DNA of 64,000 nucleotides, taken from NCBI RefSeq assembly GCF_041379945.2, contig NZ_JBFTXJ020000016.1:1-64000 (forward strand). Direction: 5' to 3'. Of the stretch, positions 19,708 to 30,064 are shown piece by piece. The notes under the pieces were generated by a model. It did no database searches, had not been told where the DNA came from, and worked only from the letters and a program-made list of their open reading frames with translations. Position numbers and translations under genes: made by a program. Numbering within the stretch: the first letter of the stretch is position 1; each line of letters opens with the position of its first letter. This DNA comes from Aneurinibacillus sp. REN35. GTDB lineage: Bacteria > Bacillota > Bacilli > Aneurinibacillales > Aneurinibacillaceae.

Positions 19708-21399
19708 TTAATAAAATTCTTCTATAGGATTTTTAATATACCCATTTGCTTTTAACAGTTCATACACGTGTTCCTTTTGATCTAAAGCTTTTTTTCTAAG
19801 AGTCAATAATGGTAAAACATCTGTATTTTTCGTTTTTTGTTTATGCTCCTGTTCTTTTCTCTGTTCATTTAACGCAAGTGCCTCTTGTATAGCATCTGTC
19901 TTTAAAACATTGTAATCAGTTTCTAACGGCTGATTCTCTACTATCTTCTGAATGAGCTTTTTCATATCAGCTTGTTTTAGATTTTCAAAAATGCCAAGAG
20001 AAAGCAACTCGACAACCAAGCTTTCAATCGTATCTTGTCTTTTAAATTCAATTGTCTTTTTCCGTTCTTTAAATGCTTCCTGAATCTTGCCTGCTAGTTC
20101 TGTATTACGCTTATGACTTAACATGATTTCATCAAGGTTAAACATAAGGTCCTCGTACTGGGCCATCTTACGCCAATCATTCGCTCGAATAGCTTTCAAC
20201 ATTGGCTGAACCATCTTCATATCAGTTCTTGCCGTTTGTTTTATTGTCTGAGGAGTTAAAACCTCATTTGGGTTATTTTCATCAAATAAGGCTCGTTCCT
20301 GCGCTAGAATAAATAAATTAACCGCAACGGCTGTTATTCCCTGACATTCTTCATAAAATACTTTCTTAATGTCTTCGGTCAATTCAGAGCGTCGTTTTAA
20401 ACAATTGATTTCCCACAATGTTTCTAAAAAGAACTGCCACTCCTCACTCTCTTCCCTCATACGGTCCCAAAAAATAGCTCCCTCACTTGCAGCCCGTCTT
20501 GATTGCCGAAAGTTTACAAATAATTTTTCTGCTTTCGTTGTACCAATTAGGACTGTTGGAATGCCCACTGTATTTGATAATGTAACAAAAAAGTTAAGCA
20601 TTTCCTCTTGTTCATCCTTTGCGTGCAACAAATGTTGTATTTCATCAATAACTAGCACGCCAATTCCATATAGACTTGCTAATGAGGTCATATGCAGTAA
20701 CATTGTTGATGTAACTTTGCTTAAATAACCAAACTTCTCAAGATAACGAGTACCTAATAAGTCATCAATTGCTTTAAAAAAACTTTTACATAATGTCGAT
20801 AGACTCCCATCATATGGACAATCAATTTTTAGCCATACAATTTGGGTACGGTTAAATGGATGTCCCTTATATTCGACATGTTTAATCACTTGCGGATACA
20901 TAACTAATAATCGCTCAATAGCTGTTGTTTTCCCAATTCCTGAAATGCCCATTATTAATAAACTATCAGCAGTTGAACGAATATAACTTAACCGCTCATC
21001 TATATCTTGTACGGATATCTCTTCTTCCATCATTATTTCATTGAGAATACGAATTCGCTCAAAATACGTTTTGTCCAAGGGATTTCTAGCTAGGTATCCC
21101 CCACGAATTAGAGTAGCTAATTTACGCTCCACCCTAAAATGAATTGGTAAAGGCTGTATAAAAGTTTTTATTCTTTTTAAAATGTGATAACGAATATTAT
21201 TTTCCTGTTCCCTATCTTTACTTGTTATGCGTGGAGCTACCATAAAGCGTTCTAGTACATCATCTTCTGTAAAAATTGGAGGTAAAGCTTCAATAAAAGG
21301 ATGTTGCTCATACTCCGGTAAAGCCTGTTGTTTGTATTGTGCTCTCTCAAATTCGCCTTTTAAAACAACAATATCTTCACTCTTTCTCAAACCCCTCAT
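19708..21399 (-). CDS. tnsC: TnsC-like AAA+ ATPase
   Basis: 563 aa. TnsC is the ATP-dependent regulator linking the target-bound TnsD/TniQ to the TnsAB transposase. Walker A GISGIGKTT (151-159) and Walker B GVLVIDEIQ (D252, E253) are intact. The start overlaps the end of the detached TnsB tail reading frame by 23 bases, as in the second element where tnsC overlaps tnsB. The C-terminal third is charged and helical. Confidence 0.9.
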   Translation of the reverse strand: MRGLRKSEDIVVLKGEFERAQYKQQALPEYEQHPFIEALPPIFTEDDVLERFMVAPRITSKDREQENNIRYHILKRIKTFIQPLPIHFRVERKLATLIRGGYLARNPLDKTYFERIRILNEIMMEEEISVQDIDERLSYIRSTADSLLIMGISGIGKTTAIERLLVMYPQVIKHVEYKGHPFNRTQIVWLKIDCPYDGSLSTLCKSFFKAIDDLLGTRYLEKFGYLSKVTSTMLLHMTSLASLYGIGVLVIDEIQHLLHAKDEQEEMLNFFVTLSNTVGIPTVLIGTTKAEKLFVNFRQSRRAASEGAIFWDRMREESEEWQFFLETLWEINCLKRRSELTEDIKKVFYEECQGITAVAVNLFILAQERALFDENNPNEVLTPQTIKQTARTDMKMVQPMLKAIRANDWRKMAQYEDLMFNLDEIMLSHKRNTELAGKIQEAFKERKKTIEFKRQDTIESLVVELLSLGIFENLKQADMKKLIQKIVENQPLETDYNVLKTDAIQEALALNEQRKEQEHKQKTKNTDVLPLLTLRKKALDQKEHVYELLKANGYIKNPIEEFY

Positions 21400-23536
21400 C
21401 TCTTTTCTTTCTCAATTTTTCCATCAGACGCGAATTAGTTGAATATTTAAATTCATTAGCTTTTTCTCTTGTTTCAATAGAAATAACTTCTGCTTTTTTC
21501 TCCTCACCATTAAGAGTTAAATCAAACTTTTCCTTTTGTTGATTAACTATTTTCTCACCTTGCCTGTTAATACGAATATCTTTAAGTTTCTCCGATTTAT
21601 TCATTCCTTTCCGCTCAACCTTTTTCTTTTCTTTCTTAGCTCGCTTAACAATTTCTTCGATAACCACCTCTGTATTGATTGCTAACTCGTGTTGTTCAGT
21701 AATCTGGACTGACTTTAACTCATTTATCAATGCTTGGTAAAATTCGATTTCTTCTAATATATCATTGCGCTATTGTTCACTCGTAGGTAACAGGTAACAT
21801 GAATCATAACCTCTTCCGTCAGTATGAGGAATGTAAATATGGTTCATATCTCGCGGATCATAAAGAATCTCAATGCTTGTGTTTTTATACTTTATATACC
21901 ATTGTTCATTAAGTGCTTTATCTGAACTATAAGATAAATTTTTAAACCGAATTCCAGATCTCGTAATTTTTGCATCACCTTTTGGTAGTAAATTTAATCT
22001 CAGGATGTTTCGGTCTGAAATTATGCGTAGTCGCCCTTTTTTATTTGCAATTCCCCAGTTCCAAAGGTTAATTGGCGTAGCTGTTAAAGAACTGGAAATC
22101 ATACCCTTTTCTAGAGGATACTTTTCAATAATTTTTTGGTTATGATGCAATATAAGATGAATAATTATTTTTGTAACTTCCTCTAAGTTTAATGTAGCAT
22201 CCAGACGATAATCACGGTCTCCACGTTCCCGGTACTCTTTTTGAATAGCACCAGGCGTTTTTCTCTTTATCGTCCCATTTATTGTACGAAATTGGCGCTC
22301 AACAATTCCTTTCAAATCTCCTCGATATGGAGGAGTATTTTCAATTTTAACATTTAAATTATTAATTAAATTCTCAACTGAATAGCCCTCAAATTCCCCT
22401 CTATCCGCGATAATTGTTGCAGGCAAATGCTTTACTGGCCATTGAAAAGCATCAATATGAATGTCGTACCTTTTACAGAATTCTACTTTATCAGTGACCA
22501 TATTATCTAATGCCATCATGGCACCAACCCAAGAGGGCCCTTCTAGTCCTACGTAAATACCTGCAATCATACGTGAATATACGTCAATTACTGCGTAAAT
22601 AACCGGTCGGCCAATAATCAAGTTACGGTCAAATGAACTTACCAAGTAAACATCTGCAATAGTAGCATCAACTTGAAAGCGAGTTCCTGGTCCATCTGTT
22701 TCATTCGTTGAGTTGTTGAAAAGAGGACGGTGCTTTAAGTCGTATTCCTTTGAACTTTCTCTAAGCAAAATATCGAGCTGTGGATTTTCATACTTCTTGA
22801 ACCAATAATAAAATTGATAATATGTTGGAGTTCTAGAGGAACCCCACACCTTAAACTTCAATACGCCATTTTCTTTATATGGGTCTGAGTAAAACTCCCT
22901 TAATAAATAATTGTACGCATCTCTTAACGTCGGCTGATTTTTCTGTCGGTAATACTTGTTGATAACATATGCGAATTGTTTCTTTACTACTTCAGTGATG
23001 TTAATACCTTGCTCTATATCATTAGTCAAATTAAGTTCACGTGGTCTTCCTGCTTTTTTACTAGAAAGAGACTTTTCTTTTCCTTTCCCACCAGAATACA
23101 TGTAGTCAGGAAGCAAAGCATTTTTATTAAGTCCTCGCTGCCAGAAACGAGTAAAGATGCGTTTAACTTTTAGCTCGCTTAAACTTGTTTCAGCTGCTAT
23201 TCGCATGAACACATTTCCTCTAGTCTTTTTCTCTAATAAATCTTCTTTGTAAACATCCCAGTAGGCCGAAACAATCTGCCAGTCTCTTTCTCTCTTCTCA
23301 ATTTGTTTAACCGATAAGTCTTTGTCTGTATAACTTTTTAAATATGGATCAGAAATAGGTATTAACACTTCACCTTGAACCTCAGCTTCAATTGTTGCAG
23401 AATTAATTCTCTTGGGCATAACTGTATCACCATGTAAATCAACATAGTAAATGAACAGTTCGTTTGTATCAATAATTCGGATCCGATTCTCTTTGTCCTT
23501 AATTGTATATTGGTACACTTGATTATAAAAAATCAT
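21377..23536 (-). pseudogene. tnsB: TnsB-like transposase interrupted by amber codon
   Basis: The DDE transposase of Tn7-like element 1. The first 588 residues (23536-21770) carry an intact RNase H-fold core with D290 (RFQVDAT), D378 (IIADRG) and E413 (GIVERQF), plus a beta-barrel region. Translation stops at a TAG (21772-21770), yet the same frame stays open for another 130 codons to 21377. That continuation (for example EKLKDIRINRQGEKIV) matches the C-terminal tail of the second element's TnsB (QKLKGIRKNRQIEKMI). Reconstructed length is 719 aa against 728. The tail contacts TnsC in Tn7, so the truncated product is probably defective. Readthrough or suppression cannot be excluded. The start overlaps tnsA (ATGA). 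Confidence 0.85.
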
Positions 23537-24469
23537 ATTGTCTTCACCTTCTTTGAAAAGTCCTTACGAATAGCTTTAATGGGGATAATTTGGTTCATAT
23601 CCAACTTTTCTAAAAGGTTTACTTCAATGATTCTATTAATAACAAGATACCTAAATATACTAATACCAGTACCCGGAGATAAATCAAAATCACGCTCAAA
23701 TTCATGTGATAATGCACGTACTGGTAAATCTTCTGCGAGCATTCGACTTATATAATTTATTATCAGATCATCAAACTGCTCTGATGTAATAAGGTCAAAT
23801 CCTTCTAAATCATGAAGTTCTTTATATTCCCAGATACTATCTATATTCAGAGCCATTGTCTTGTGAATTTCTTCTTCCGTTACAATACCCCAATCAACAC
23901 CCTTACGTTCCCAAAACACTCCTTCAATTTCGAATTTTTCTAACACACGCTCGTCCATTAGTTCTTCTTTACTCTTGACTGTGCGAGCATATTCTTTACG
24001 CTTACTGTTTTCGGAAACCGTCACTAGAAAATCTGTAGTCATGACAATAGGTTCTTTCGTTTGTGGGTTTTGCGGATGCTTTATCCCTAACTCTTCTGCA
24101 ATCAATAGCGTTTCTTCAAGAGGAAGAAGCGGATACTGTTCACGTATATCGACAATAAGTTCTGAATATTCCAATAAATAAAAGTAATTACGTTCCAAGT
24201 CTGAAAGGAATTCAAACTGTCTGGGTATTTTAATTCCCTTGAGTCGAGTTGGTCTGCCTTTAGAAGGAACATCTTGGATTTTGATCCAAGGTAGGTATTC
24301 AACCCCAATGCCTTGTCCTCTGTGTAATGCAAAATAAAAGTACATAGTTTTGCAGCGTAATTGTGCAGAGGTGTGCAATAAAAAAGGACTTGCCAGCCCC
24401 GCTATTCCCCTTTACTGTTTTTGGTGTCGAATCAAACAACAGGTGGAGGGAACGGAAAGGATGCTAGCA

Positions 24470-25891
24470 ATGTCCGATATTCAGTCTATCAAACATTTAC
24501 GTAATACAAAAGAGTTATCAATCTCAAAAATAGCAGAGACTTTTAAAATCAATTGGCGTACGGCGAAAAAGTATGCAGATGAAGAACAACGGCCACAGGA
24601 GAAGATGATCATACGCCGTGGCATGATGTATGAGGAGAAGTGGGGAGAGATTGTATCCGATTGGCTGTTTGAGGACAGCAAGCTTCGCCGTAAACAGCGA
24701 CGTACCTCCAAAGCTATTTTCCTGGCTCTCAAGGAGATCGGATTTCCCGGTTCATACCGTACGGTATGTATGTTTATAGCGGAGTGGAGGTCCCGGCGGC
24801 TTTCTCAAGAAGAATATCAATCTTATGAAAGATTGGAACATCCTCCAGGAGAAGCGCAATTAGATTTTGGACTAATGGAAGTGGTAAAGGATCATCAATA
24901 TGTGGATGTAAAAGTACTCGTACTATCTTTCCCTTTTAGCAACGCAGCTTTCGCTACGGCTTTGCCTGCTGAGAACACAGAGTGCTTCTTACATGGGCTT
25001 ACACAGTTATTTATACAGGCTGAGGGTGTACCTACAACCTTACGGATTGATAACCTACCAGCTGCTGTCACTAAGCCAAAGCGAGGAGGAGAAAAAGCCG
25101 AACTAACCGATGCTTTCCTTCGTTTTCAAGCAGCCTGTGGCTTTGAAGTACAGACGTGTAATCCATACAGCGGAAACGAAAAAGGCCATGTAGAAAATAA
25201 AGTCGGGTATATTCGATATAACTTTTTCTCTGTTCCTCCCGTGATGGCGAGCTATCAATCCATGAGTGAGAGGTTAACACAGCAGCTACAAAAAGACAGG
25301 GATCGTCCACATTACCGAAAAGGAACGACCATTGAAGCGTTATGGGGAGAAGAAAAACCGCATCTTCTTGCACTTCCGGAAGAAGATTATCCGATCTTCA
25401 CTTATGATACTGCACAGGTGAACAAATATCGGGAAATCAAATTGGATCAGGAGTGGTTTCGGATTCCGAAAGGAATGAAGCACAAACTTGTCCAGGTCCG
25501 TAAAGAGTGGGATCGGTTTACTGCCTATTCTCCTTTTGGAGAAGAACTTTACCATTCACCCCGGGCTTATATGAACAAAGGAAAACCAATCCCCTGGAAA
25601 GATATTCTGCATGACTGGAGAATAAAACCGGGCTCTGTTCTTTATTCCCGGCACTATAAGCACCTTCCGGTGCGTGTGCAAGCTTATTTTAATGTAGAGA
25701 ACATAGCAAAACGTAAGCAACGAGTAGAAGAAATTCTGCAGCTTCTCTCTCGCTACTCCATGGCAGATATTGAAGAACGATTTTATGAAATCACTCTTCT
25801 TTCTCATGAACAAACAGAACAAAACTTTGATGTGGACTGGCAGGCATATGACGCGTTAACTCCGCAGCGAGGAACGGAGGCAAAAGGATGA
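24470..25891 (+). CDS. istA: IS21 transposase IstA
   Basis: 473 aa from the ATG preceded by GGAAAGG at 9-nt spacing; longer in-frame starts exist upstream (ATG 24461). The N-terminus has an HTH (ISKIAETFKINWRTAKKYAD). A DDE integrase core follows, with QLDFGLMEV, LRIDNLPAAV and KGHVENKVGYIR. It catalyses IS transposition together with IstB. It overlaps istB by ATGA. Confidence 0.93.
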   Translation: MSDIQSIKHLRNTKELSISKIAETFKINWRTAKKYADEEQRPQEKMIIRRGMMYEEKWGEIVSDWLFEDSKLRRKQRRTSKAIFLALKEIGFPGSYRTVCMFIAEWRSRRLSQEEYQSYERLEHPPGEAQLDFGLMEVVKDHQYVDVKVLVLSFPFSNAAFATALPAENTECFLHGLTQLFIQAEGVPTTLRIDNLPAAVTKPKRGGEKAELTDAFLRFQAACGFEVQTCNPYSGNEKGHVENKVGYIRYNFFSVPPVMASYQSMSERLTQQLQKDRDRPHYRKGTTIEALWGEEKPHLLALPEEDYPIFTYDTAQVNKYREIKLDQEWFRIPKGMKHKLVQVRKEWDRFTAYSPFGEELYHSPRAYMNKGKPIPWKDILHDWRIKPGSVLYSRHYKHLPVRVQAYFNVENIAKRKQRVEEILQLLSRYSMADIEERFYEITLLSHEQTEQNFDVDWQAYDALTPQRGTEAKG

Positions 25892-26616
25892 GCGAAAAAC
25901 TTCGTGAACTCTGTAAGTCCCTCCGCCTTGCCTATGTCGCTGAAGTTTATGGAGAGGCACCTTTTGAACATCCGGAACTTTTTCTGCAGTATATTCTGGA
26001 ACGTGAACTTGAACTTCGTGAGAAAGCAAAAAGTGAGCGATTGATTAAGAAAGCGAAATTTGGAGAGCGCAAGACATTAGAGGGCTATCAATGGCATGAA
26101 AACATTCATTTACCCGCTTCGACAAATCGGGAGGCTTTACGGTCCTTACGTTTTATTGATGAGAAAGAAAACGTAGTTTTAATCGGATCTCCTGGTACAG
26201 GAAAGACTCATTTAGCGACCGCACTTGGAATCGCTGGATGCCAAAAAGGAAAAGAAGTACGATTCTTCCGTGCGGTTACGCTTATAGAAAAATTAGAGCT
26301 GGCTTTAGCACAAAAATCTTTGGCCTCCTTTCGGAAGTCGATAGAAACGTGCGATCTTCTAATTATTGATGAGCTCGGATATCTGCCTTTCAGTAAGGAG
26401 GCAGCAGAACTCCTTTTTCACATTATCGCTGAGTGTTATGAAAGGAAAAGCATAATCGTAACTTCGAATTTAGAATTTAGTCAGTGGAACCGTATCTTCT
26501 ATGATGCACGTTTAACAGCAGCGTTAGTGGACCGTCTGGTCCACCATGCCCACGTTTTATCGTTTACCGGCGAGAGTTATCGACTAAAAAACGCCTTATC
26601 AAAAACGAGTTTGTAA
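25888..26616 (+). CDS. istB: IS21 helper ATPase IstB
   Basis: 242 aa AAA+ protein of the IstB/DnaC type. Walker A is GSPGTGKTH and Walker B LLIIDELGYLPF; the arginine region LTAALVDRLVHHAHV is present near the C-terminus. IstB bends target DNA and stimulates the IstA transposase. Translationally coupled to istA and full length. Confidence 0.95.
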   Translation: MSEKLRELCKSLRLAYVAEVYGEAPFEHPELFLQYILERELELREKAKSERLIKKAKFGERKTLEGYQWHENIHLPASTNREALRSLRFIDEKENVVLIGSPGTGKTHLATALGIAGCQKGKEVRFFRAVTLIEKLELALAQKSLASFRKSIETCDLLIIDELGYLPFSKEAAELLFHIIAECYERKSIIVTSNLEFSQWNRIFYDARLTAALVDRLVHHAHVLSFTGESYRLKNALSKTSL

Positions 26617-26910
26617 GAAAAATAAGGGCTGGCAAACCTATGTAAAAAACATTGCATTTCTCTGCACTTTTCTATTGCAAAATACAGTCCTCTGCCTTCT
26701 TTATACCTTTTCTCAATAGAATTTGGTCTACTACGCTTAGCCAAAAGGTTCACCTCCAACATTTTGTGCTGAGTTATTGTTATATGGTTATATTAAAACC
26801 ACCAATTCTCCCTTAATATAAATTTCGGTTCCTAAATATCGAAGAAACCTCATGTATATAAATGTTCTGTCACTTCAAAATGTCAATTCATATTTATCTA
26901 AAAAACAAAA

Positions 26911-26949
26911 AAACAGTCATTTAGGAAATAATATCCTAAATGACTGTTT
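26911..26949 (-). terminator. Strong hairpin inside the right transposon end
   Basis: Perfect 16-bp stem AAACAGTCATTTAGGA with a 7-nt loop, followed on the minus strand by a long T-rich run. It sits between the TnsB sites and the tnsA start, and reads in the tns direction. It is best explained as a terminator that blocks transcription entering from outside. The true tns promoter would then lie in 26763-26910, where no clear consensus was seen. Confidence 0.7.
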
Positions 26950-26950
26950 C

Positions 26951-27038
26951 CATCAAACTTTTTTATAAATTATCGATCTTTATTTAAAATGATCAAACTT
27001 TTTTATAAACAATCAAACTTTTTTCAAAAGCTACAACA
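26951..27038 (-). repeat. Right-end TnsB-type binding sites
   Basis: Three adjacent sites at 26951-26970, 26991-27010 and 27011-27030 share ATCAAACTTTTTT, the reverse complement of the left-end core. The last is followed by AGCTACAACA; a Tn7-type terminus would end at that ACA (27035-27037). Next to it lies a small palindrome, CTACAACATTTGTAG. No clear 5-bp duplication was matched to the left end. Confidence 0.7.
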
Positions 27039-27570
27039 TTTGTAGTTGTAAAAAAGAAACCTTCCCTCCCCCCTTCTCTCAAACCCTTGTCATTCCTGCC
27101 TTTCTCCGATTTTCCCATTTTCTGTAGGCAAATGAGTTGTTCCCCCGTTCGCTCCTTTTTTCTCCTATTTTTTGTCAGAATCCTGATTTTTTAGGAAAAT
27201 AAGTTGTTCCGTAGGAACAGGGATAAAAATGGGTCAGGGCTAAGGGTTTTTCCTGCTTTTTCTCCTGCCCTTTTTCTCTCTTTTCCTCTGGTTTTTATCT
27301 TGAAATCGTTGATTTATCGGGCTTTATCAGACGTTTCCTCCTGCCTTTATTCATGCCTTTCTCATGCTTTTTACTGGCTTTTTCTCCGCTTCTGGACACA
27401 AAAAAACGAGGAAAACTGGAGGCTATCCTCCGATTTTCACTCGTTTTAGGGAACAACTTATTTAACCAAGGGAACAGTTAATTTGCCTTGGGTAAAACTT
27501 CTTTTTGCTATAACATAGAAGCAGGTGATAGGAAAAAAGGGATTAGGGATTGAGTGCTAACATTTTTCCA
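27039..27570. other. Gene-free T-rich region with inverted repeats
   Basis: No credible gene lies between the transposon end and the cadA stop; an 81-codon frame here is low-complexity. It contains repeats of AAATAAGTTGTTCC: AAATGAGTTGTTCC at 27130-27143, AAATAAGTTGTTCC at 27197-27210, inverted GGAACAACTTATTT at 27450-27463, and a looser inverted copy GGAACAGTTAATTT at 27471-27484. The last sits in a CCAAGG/CCTTGG stem. The function is unknown; an origin, operator or recombination site is possible. Confidence 0.5.
27402..27447 (-). terminator. Terminator downstream of cadA
   Basis: Imperfect hairpin with paired blocks AAAACGAG/CTCGTTTT, AAAA/TTTT and GGAGG/CCTCC. A run of seven Ts follows on the minus strand. 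It is the first terminator after cadA, about 120 bases beyond its stop. Confidence 0.65.
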
Positions 27571-29685
27571 TTATTCCTTTACTTTCAATAATCTTAAACT
27601 GTTTAGGGTAACAATCAATGTTGCTCCCATATCTGCAAAGATGGCTAACCACAATGTCAACCAGCCTGGAACAATAAGTACCAAGGCAAGTAACTTAATG
27701 CCTAATGAAAAAGTAATATTTTGCTTAATGATTGCCAACGCTTTTCGACTTAGTTTGATTGTATATGGAAGTTTACTTAAATCATCAGACATCAAAGCAA
27801 TATCCGCAGTCTCTAATGCTGTGTCCGTTCCAGCTCCGCCCATTGCTATACCCACTGTTGCAGATGCAAGGGCAGGTGCATCGTTTACTCCGTCTCCGAC
27901 CATTGCTACTTTATCATATTTACTACGAAGCTGTTTAATATAGACTAACTTATCTTCTGGTAAAAGTTCAGCTTGTATCTCCATGACACCAACTTCTTTA
28001 CCGATTGCTTTAGCTGTTCCTTCATTATCTCCTGTAAGCATGACCGTCTTTTCAATGCCAATTTGATGAAGTTTACGAATTGCCTCTTTAGAACTCTCCC
28101 TTACTTCATCTGCCACTGCAATAAGAGACATAATCTCTTTAGAAGTTCCTAAGACCATCACTGTTTTTCCTTGCTCTTGCATATTAGTTATCTGTTGTTT
28201 AATATTCTTTTCTATGCTATATAATTCCTCGAATAAATTTGGACTACCTACATAATAAGTCGTTCCATCGATATCTGCTTTTACACCTTTTCCTGTAATC
28301 GACTGGAAGTTCTCTATATTCACATCTTTATAAGGTAAATTATCGGCTTCAGCTTTTCTTATAATGGCTGAAGCTAACGGATGCTGTGACCCCTTTTCAA
28401 TTGCAGATGTAATCGTCATTATTTTTTGTTCTTCTTCATTAAAAGCGACAATATCTGTAACAGAAGGAAGACCTTTTGTAAGTGTTCCAGTTTTATCAAA
28501 TGCAATAACTTTTAATGCCCCTGTTTCTTCTAAGTGAATTCCACCTTTTATCAAAACACCATTTTTCGCTCCATTTCCTATGGCAGTTACAATGGATACT
28601 GGTGTTGAAATGACCAACGCACAAGGACAACCTACAACAAGAACTGCCAAACCTCTATAAATCCACTCCTGCCAATCTCCGTTTAAGAATAGGGGAGGAA
28701 CTACTGCCAGTAATAGGGCAATAATAATAATTCCTGGTGTATAATACTTTGCAAATTTGTCTACAAACGCCTGGGATGGTGCTTTTTCCGCTTGTGCTTC
28801 CTCCACCATATGAATGATTTTGGAAAGAGTGGTATCCTCAACACGTTTCGTAACTTTTACCTCTAATAATCCTTCTTCATTCAACGTACCAGCATATACC
28901 TCTTCATTGACTTTTTTTACTACTGGTACAGATTCACCCGTAATGGCCGCTTGATTGATAGTAGATGTTCCTTTTACAACAATCCCATCCATTGCAAGTT
29001 TCTGACCTGGTTTTACTATCATAATGTCGTCTATTTGAATGTCATCAACTTGAACCGTAATCTCTTTATTTCCTCTACGAATAAGAGCTTCTTTTGGTGC
29101 TATATCCATTAGGGATTGGATAGAATTACGAGCTTTATCCATTGAGTATCTTTCTAATGCTTCGCTAACTGCAAACAGGATAACAACAGTTGCTCCTTCG
29201 CCCCATTCTCCAATAGCAGATGCTCCTAATATGGCTACCGTCATCAAGGTATTCATATCAAACTTTAAATGAACTAAATTTTTAAGTCCTTTGATAAATA
29301 GGGAATAGCCACCAATCAAAATAGAAAGTGCATAGCCTATAGTCGGAATTAGACTTTCCTCACCATATTGTTTGGTCATCATCCAACTTATCAATAGTAA
29401 GACTGCTGATATATATACTTTTATATTTTCTTTTTGTTTCCAAAAAGATTCTTGCTTAACAACTTGCTCTCTTTCATTTCTTATCTTTAAATTTTCAAAT
29501 GCCCCTGCTTTTTCTAACTCTTCAATAGTTGCATTTCCAATAACATCAACTTTCGATGCACCAAAATTTACTTTCGCATCTTGAACTCCTTCAAGTGCTT
29601 TGACGTTGTTTTCAAATATTGATGCACAATTTGCACAAGTAAAACCTTGTACTCTATAAGTTTTCGTTTGTTGTTGTTCAGACAT
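27571..29685 (-). CDS. cadA: Cd/Zn-exporting P1B-type ATPase CadA
   Basis: 704 aa. A membrane ATPase that exports Cd2+, Zn2+ and Pb2+. One N-terminal heavy-metal-binding domain carries GFTCANC (C17, C20). The transmembrane metal motif CPC ([12 protein letters not shown], about residue 350), the phosphorylation motif DKTGT (about 393) and the ATP-binding GDGVND are all present. The pattern of eight membrane segments fits the Zn/Cd class. It starts 8 bases upstream of the cadC stop, with AGGAGGTG for its ribosome binding site. Controlled by CadC. Confidence 0.95.
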   Translation of the reverse strand: MSEQQQTKTYRVQGFTCANCASIFENNVKALEGVQDAKVNFGASKVDVIGNATIEELEKAGAFENLKIRNEREQVVKQESFWKQKENIKVYISAVLLLISWMMTKQYGEESLIPTIGYALSILIGGYSLFIKGLKNLVHLKFDMNTLMTVAILGASAIGEWGEGATVVILFAVSEALERYSMDKARNSIQSLMDIAPKEALIRRGNKEITVQVDDIQIDDIMIVKPGQKLAMDGIVVKGTSTINQAAITGESVPVVKKVNEEVYAGTLNEEGLLEVKVTKRVEDTTLSKIIHMVEEAQAEKAPSQAFVDKFAKYYTPGIIIIALLLAVVPPLFLNGDWQEWIYRGLAVLVVGCPCALVISTPVSIVTAIGNGAKNGVLIKGGIHLEETGALKVIAFDKTGTLTKGLPSVTDIVAFNEEEQKIMTITSAIEKGSQHPLASAIIRKAEADNLPYKDVNIENFQSITGKGVKADIDGTTYYVGSPNLFEELYSIEKNIKQQITNMQEQGKTVMVLGTSKEIMSLIAVADEVRESSKEAIRKLHQIGIEKTVMLTGDNEGTAKAIGKEVGVMEIQAELLPEDKLVYIKQLRSKYDKVAMVGDGVNDAPALASATVGIAMGGAGTDTALETADIALMSDDLSKLPYTIKLSRKALAIIKQNITFSLGIKLLALVLIVPGWLTLWLAIFADMGATLIVTLNSLRLLKVKE

Positions 29686-30046
29686 GTGCTTTCACCTCCT
29701 GATTATGTTCCAATGCAATAAGGATTAACTGTTTAATATGGTCATCGTCTAATGAATAAAAAGCCAATTTCCCTTCTTTTCGATGCCTTAATATAGAAAG
29801 TTTATGAAGAGTACGAAGATGATGGGAGGCTGTCGCTACAGATGTACCTAAGATATTGGCAACATCACAAACACATAGTTCATCTTCTTGACAAAGAGCA
29901 TACGCAATCTTAGTACGATTTTCATCACCTATTACTTTAAATACTTTGGAAATATTACTGATATCTGCCTTCTCGATTTCCTCTTGAACTCGATTTACTT
30001 TCTCTTCATCGTAGCAATAAATTTCACATGTATCTTTTTTACTCAC
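29678..30046 (-). CDS. cadC: ArsR/SmtB-family metal repressor CadC
   Basis: 122 aa, the same length as plasmid pI258 CadC, from a GTG start with AAGGAG 8 bases upstream; a 163-codon open frame upstream runs through the operator and is not coding. Winged helix [14 protein letters not shown]. The metal-site cysteines C7, C11, C58 and C60 (ELCVCDV) are all present. It represses cadCA until Cd, Pb or Zn binds. First gene of the operon. Confidence 0.94.
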   Translation of the reverse strand: MSKKDTCEIYCYDEEKVNRVQEEIEKADISNISKVFKVIGDENRTKIAYALCQEDELCVCDVANILGTSVATASHHLRTLHKLSILRHRKEGKLAFYSLDDDHIKQLILIALEHNQEVKAHV

Positions 30047-30064
30047 ATTCACTTCTCCTTTCTC

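Larger units (their letters stand above)
24323..26686 (+). mobile_element. IS21-family insertion sequence in tnsA
   Basis: 2364 bp with TG...CA ends: the left end reads TGTAATGCAAAATAAAAG and the right end, read inwards, TGTATTTTGCAATAGAAAAG. Subterminal repeats (GTGCAGAG, TGCAAT, TTGCCAGCCC) occur near both ends, as is typical of IS21. An 8-bp direct repeat GTCCTCTG flanks it at 24315-24322 and 26687-26694. The element encodes istA and istB with a 4-base overlap. It is intact and lies opposite to tnsA. Confidence 0.93.
23533..26762 (-). pseudogene. tnsA: TnsA endonuclease gene split by IS21 insertion
   Basis: TnsA is the 5'-strand endonuclease partner of TnsB. The first 25 codons lie at 26762-26687 and the remainder at 24314-23533. 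Removing the IS and one copy of the 8-bp duplication joins them in frame into a 285-aa protein through KEGRGQGIGV, matching [10 protein letters not shown] of the second element. The reconstructed enzyme has the expected catalytic set: E74 (YLLEYS), D120 (TTDFLV) and K139 (RTVKSK). A TTG at 24378 inside the IS could start a 281-aa hybrid in the same frame that keeps all three residues, so some activity is conceivable. The original ATG has a good site (GGTGAACC leader, with GAGG upstream in the native context). Confidence 0.9.
1..27040. mobile_element. Tn7-like transposon 1 (defence cargo, inactivated)
   Basis: Tn7-like element with tnsA at the right end, then tnsB, tnsC and two tniQ genes on the minus strand, followed by cargo (Avs1-like genes, then Wadjet). 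This is the canonical Tn7 layout, with tnsA nearest one terminus and cargo between the targeting genes and the other terminus. Repeats of the type TTTTGAAAAAAGTTTGATC occur in + orientation at 58-200 and in inverted orientation at 26951-27030, as expected for TnsB binding sites at both ends. The exact termini and the 5-bp target duplication could not be resolved. A candidate right terminus is the ACA near 27037. The left terminus may lie in the first 60 bases or before the window. tnsA is interrupted by IS21 and tnsB carries a stop codon, so the element is probably immobile now. Confidence 0.8.

Noticed and set aside
27204-27449. 81-codon plus-strand frame
   Set aside because: Low-complexity T-rich sequence, no ribosome site, and it overlaps the cadA terminator.
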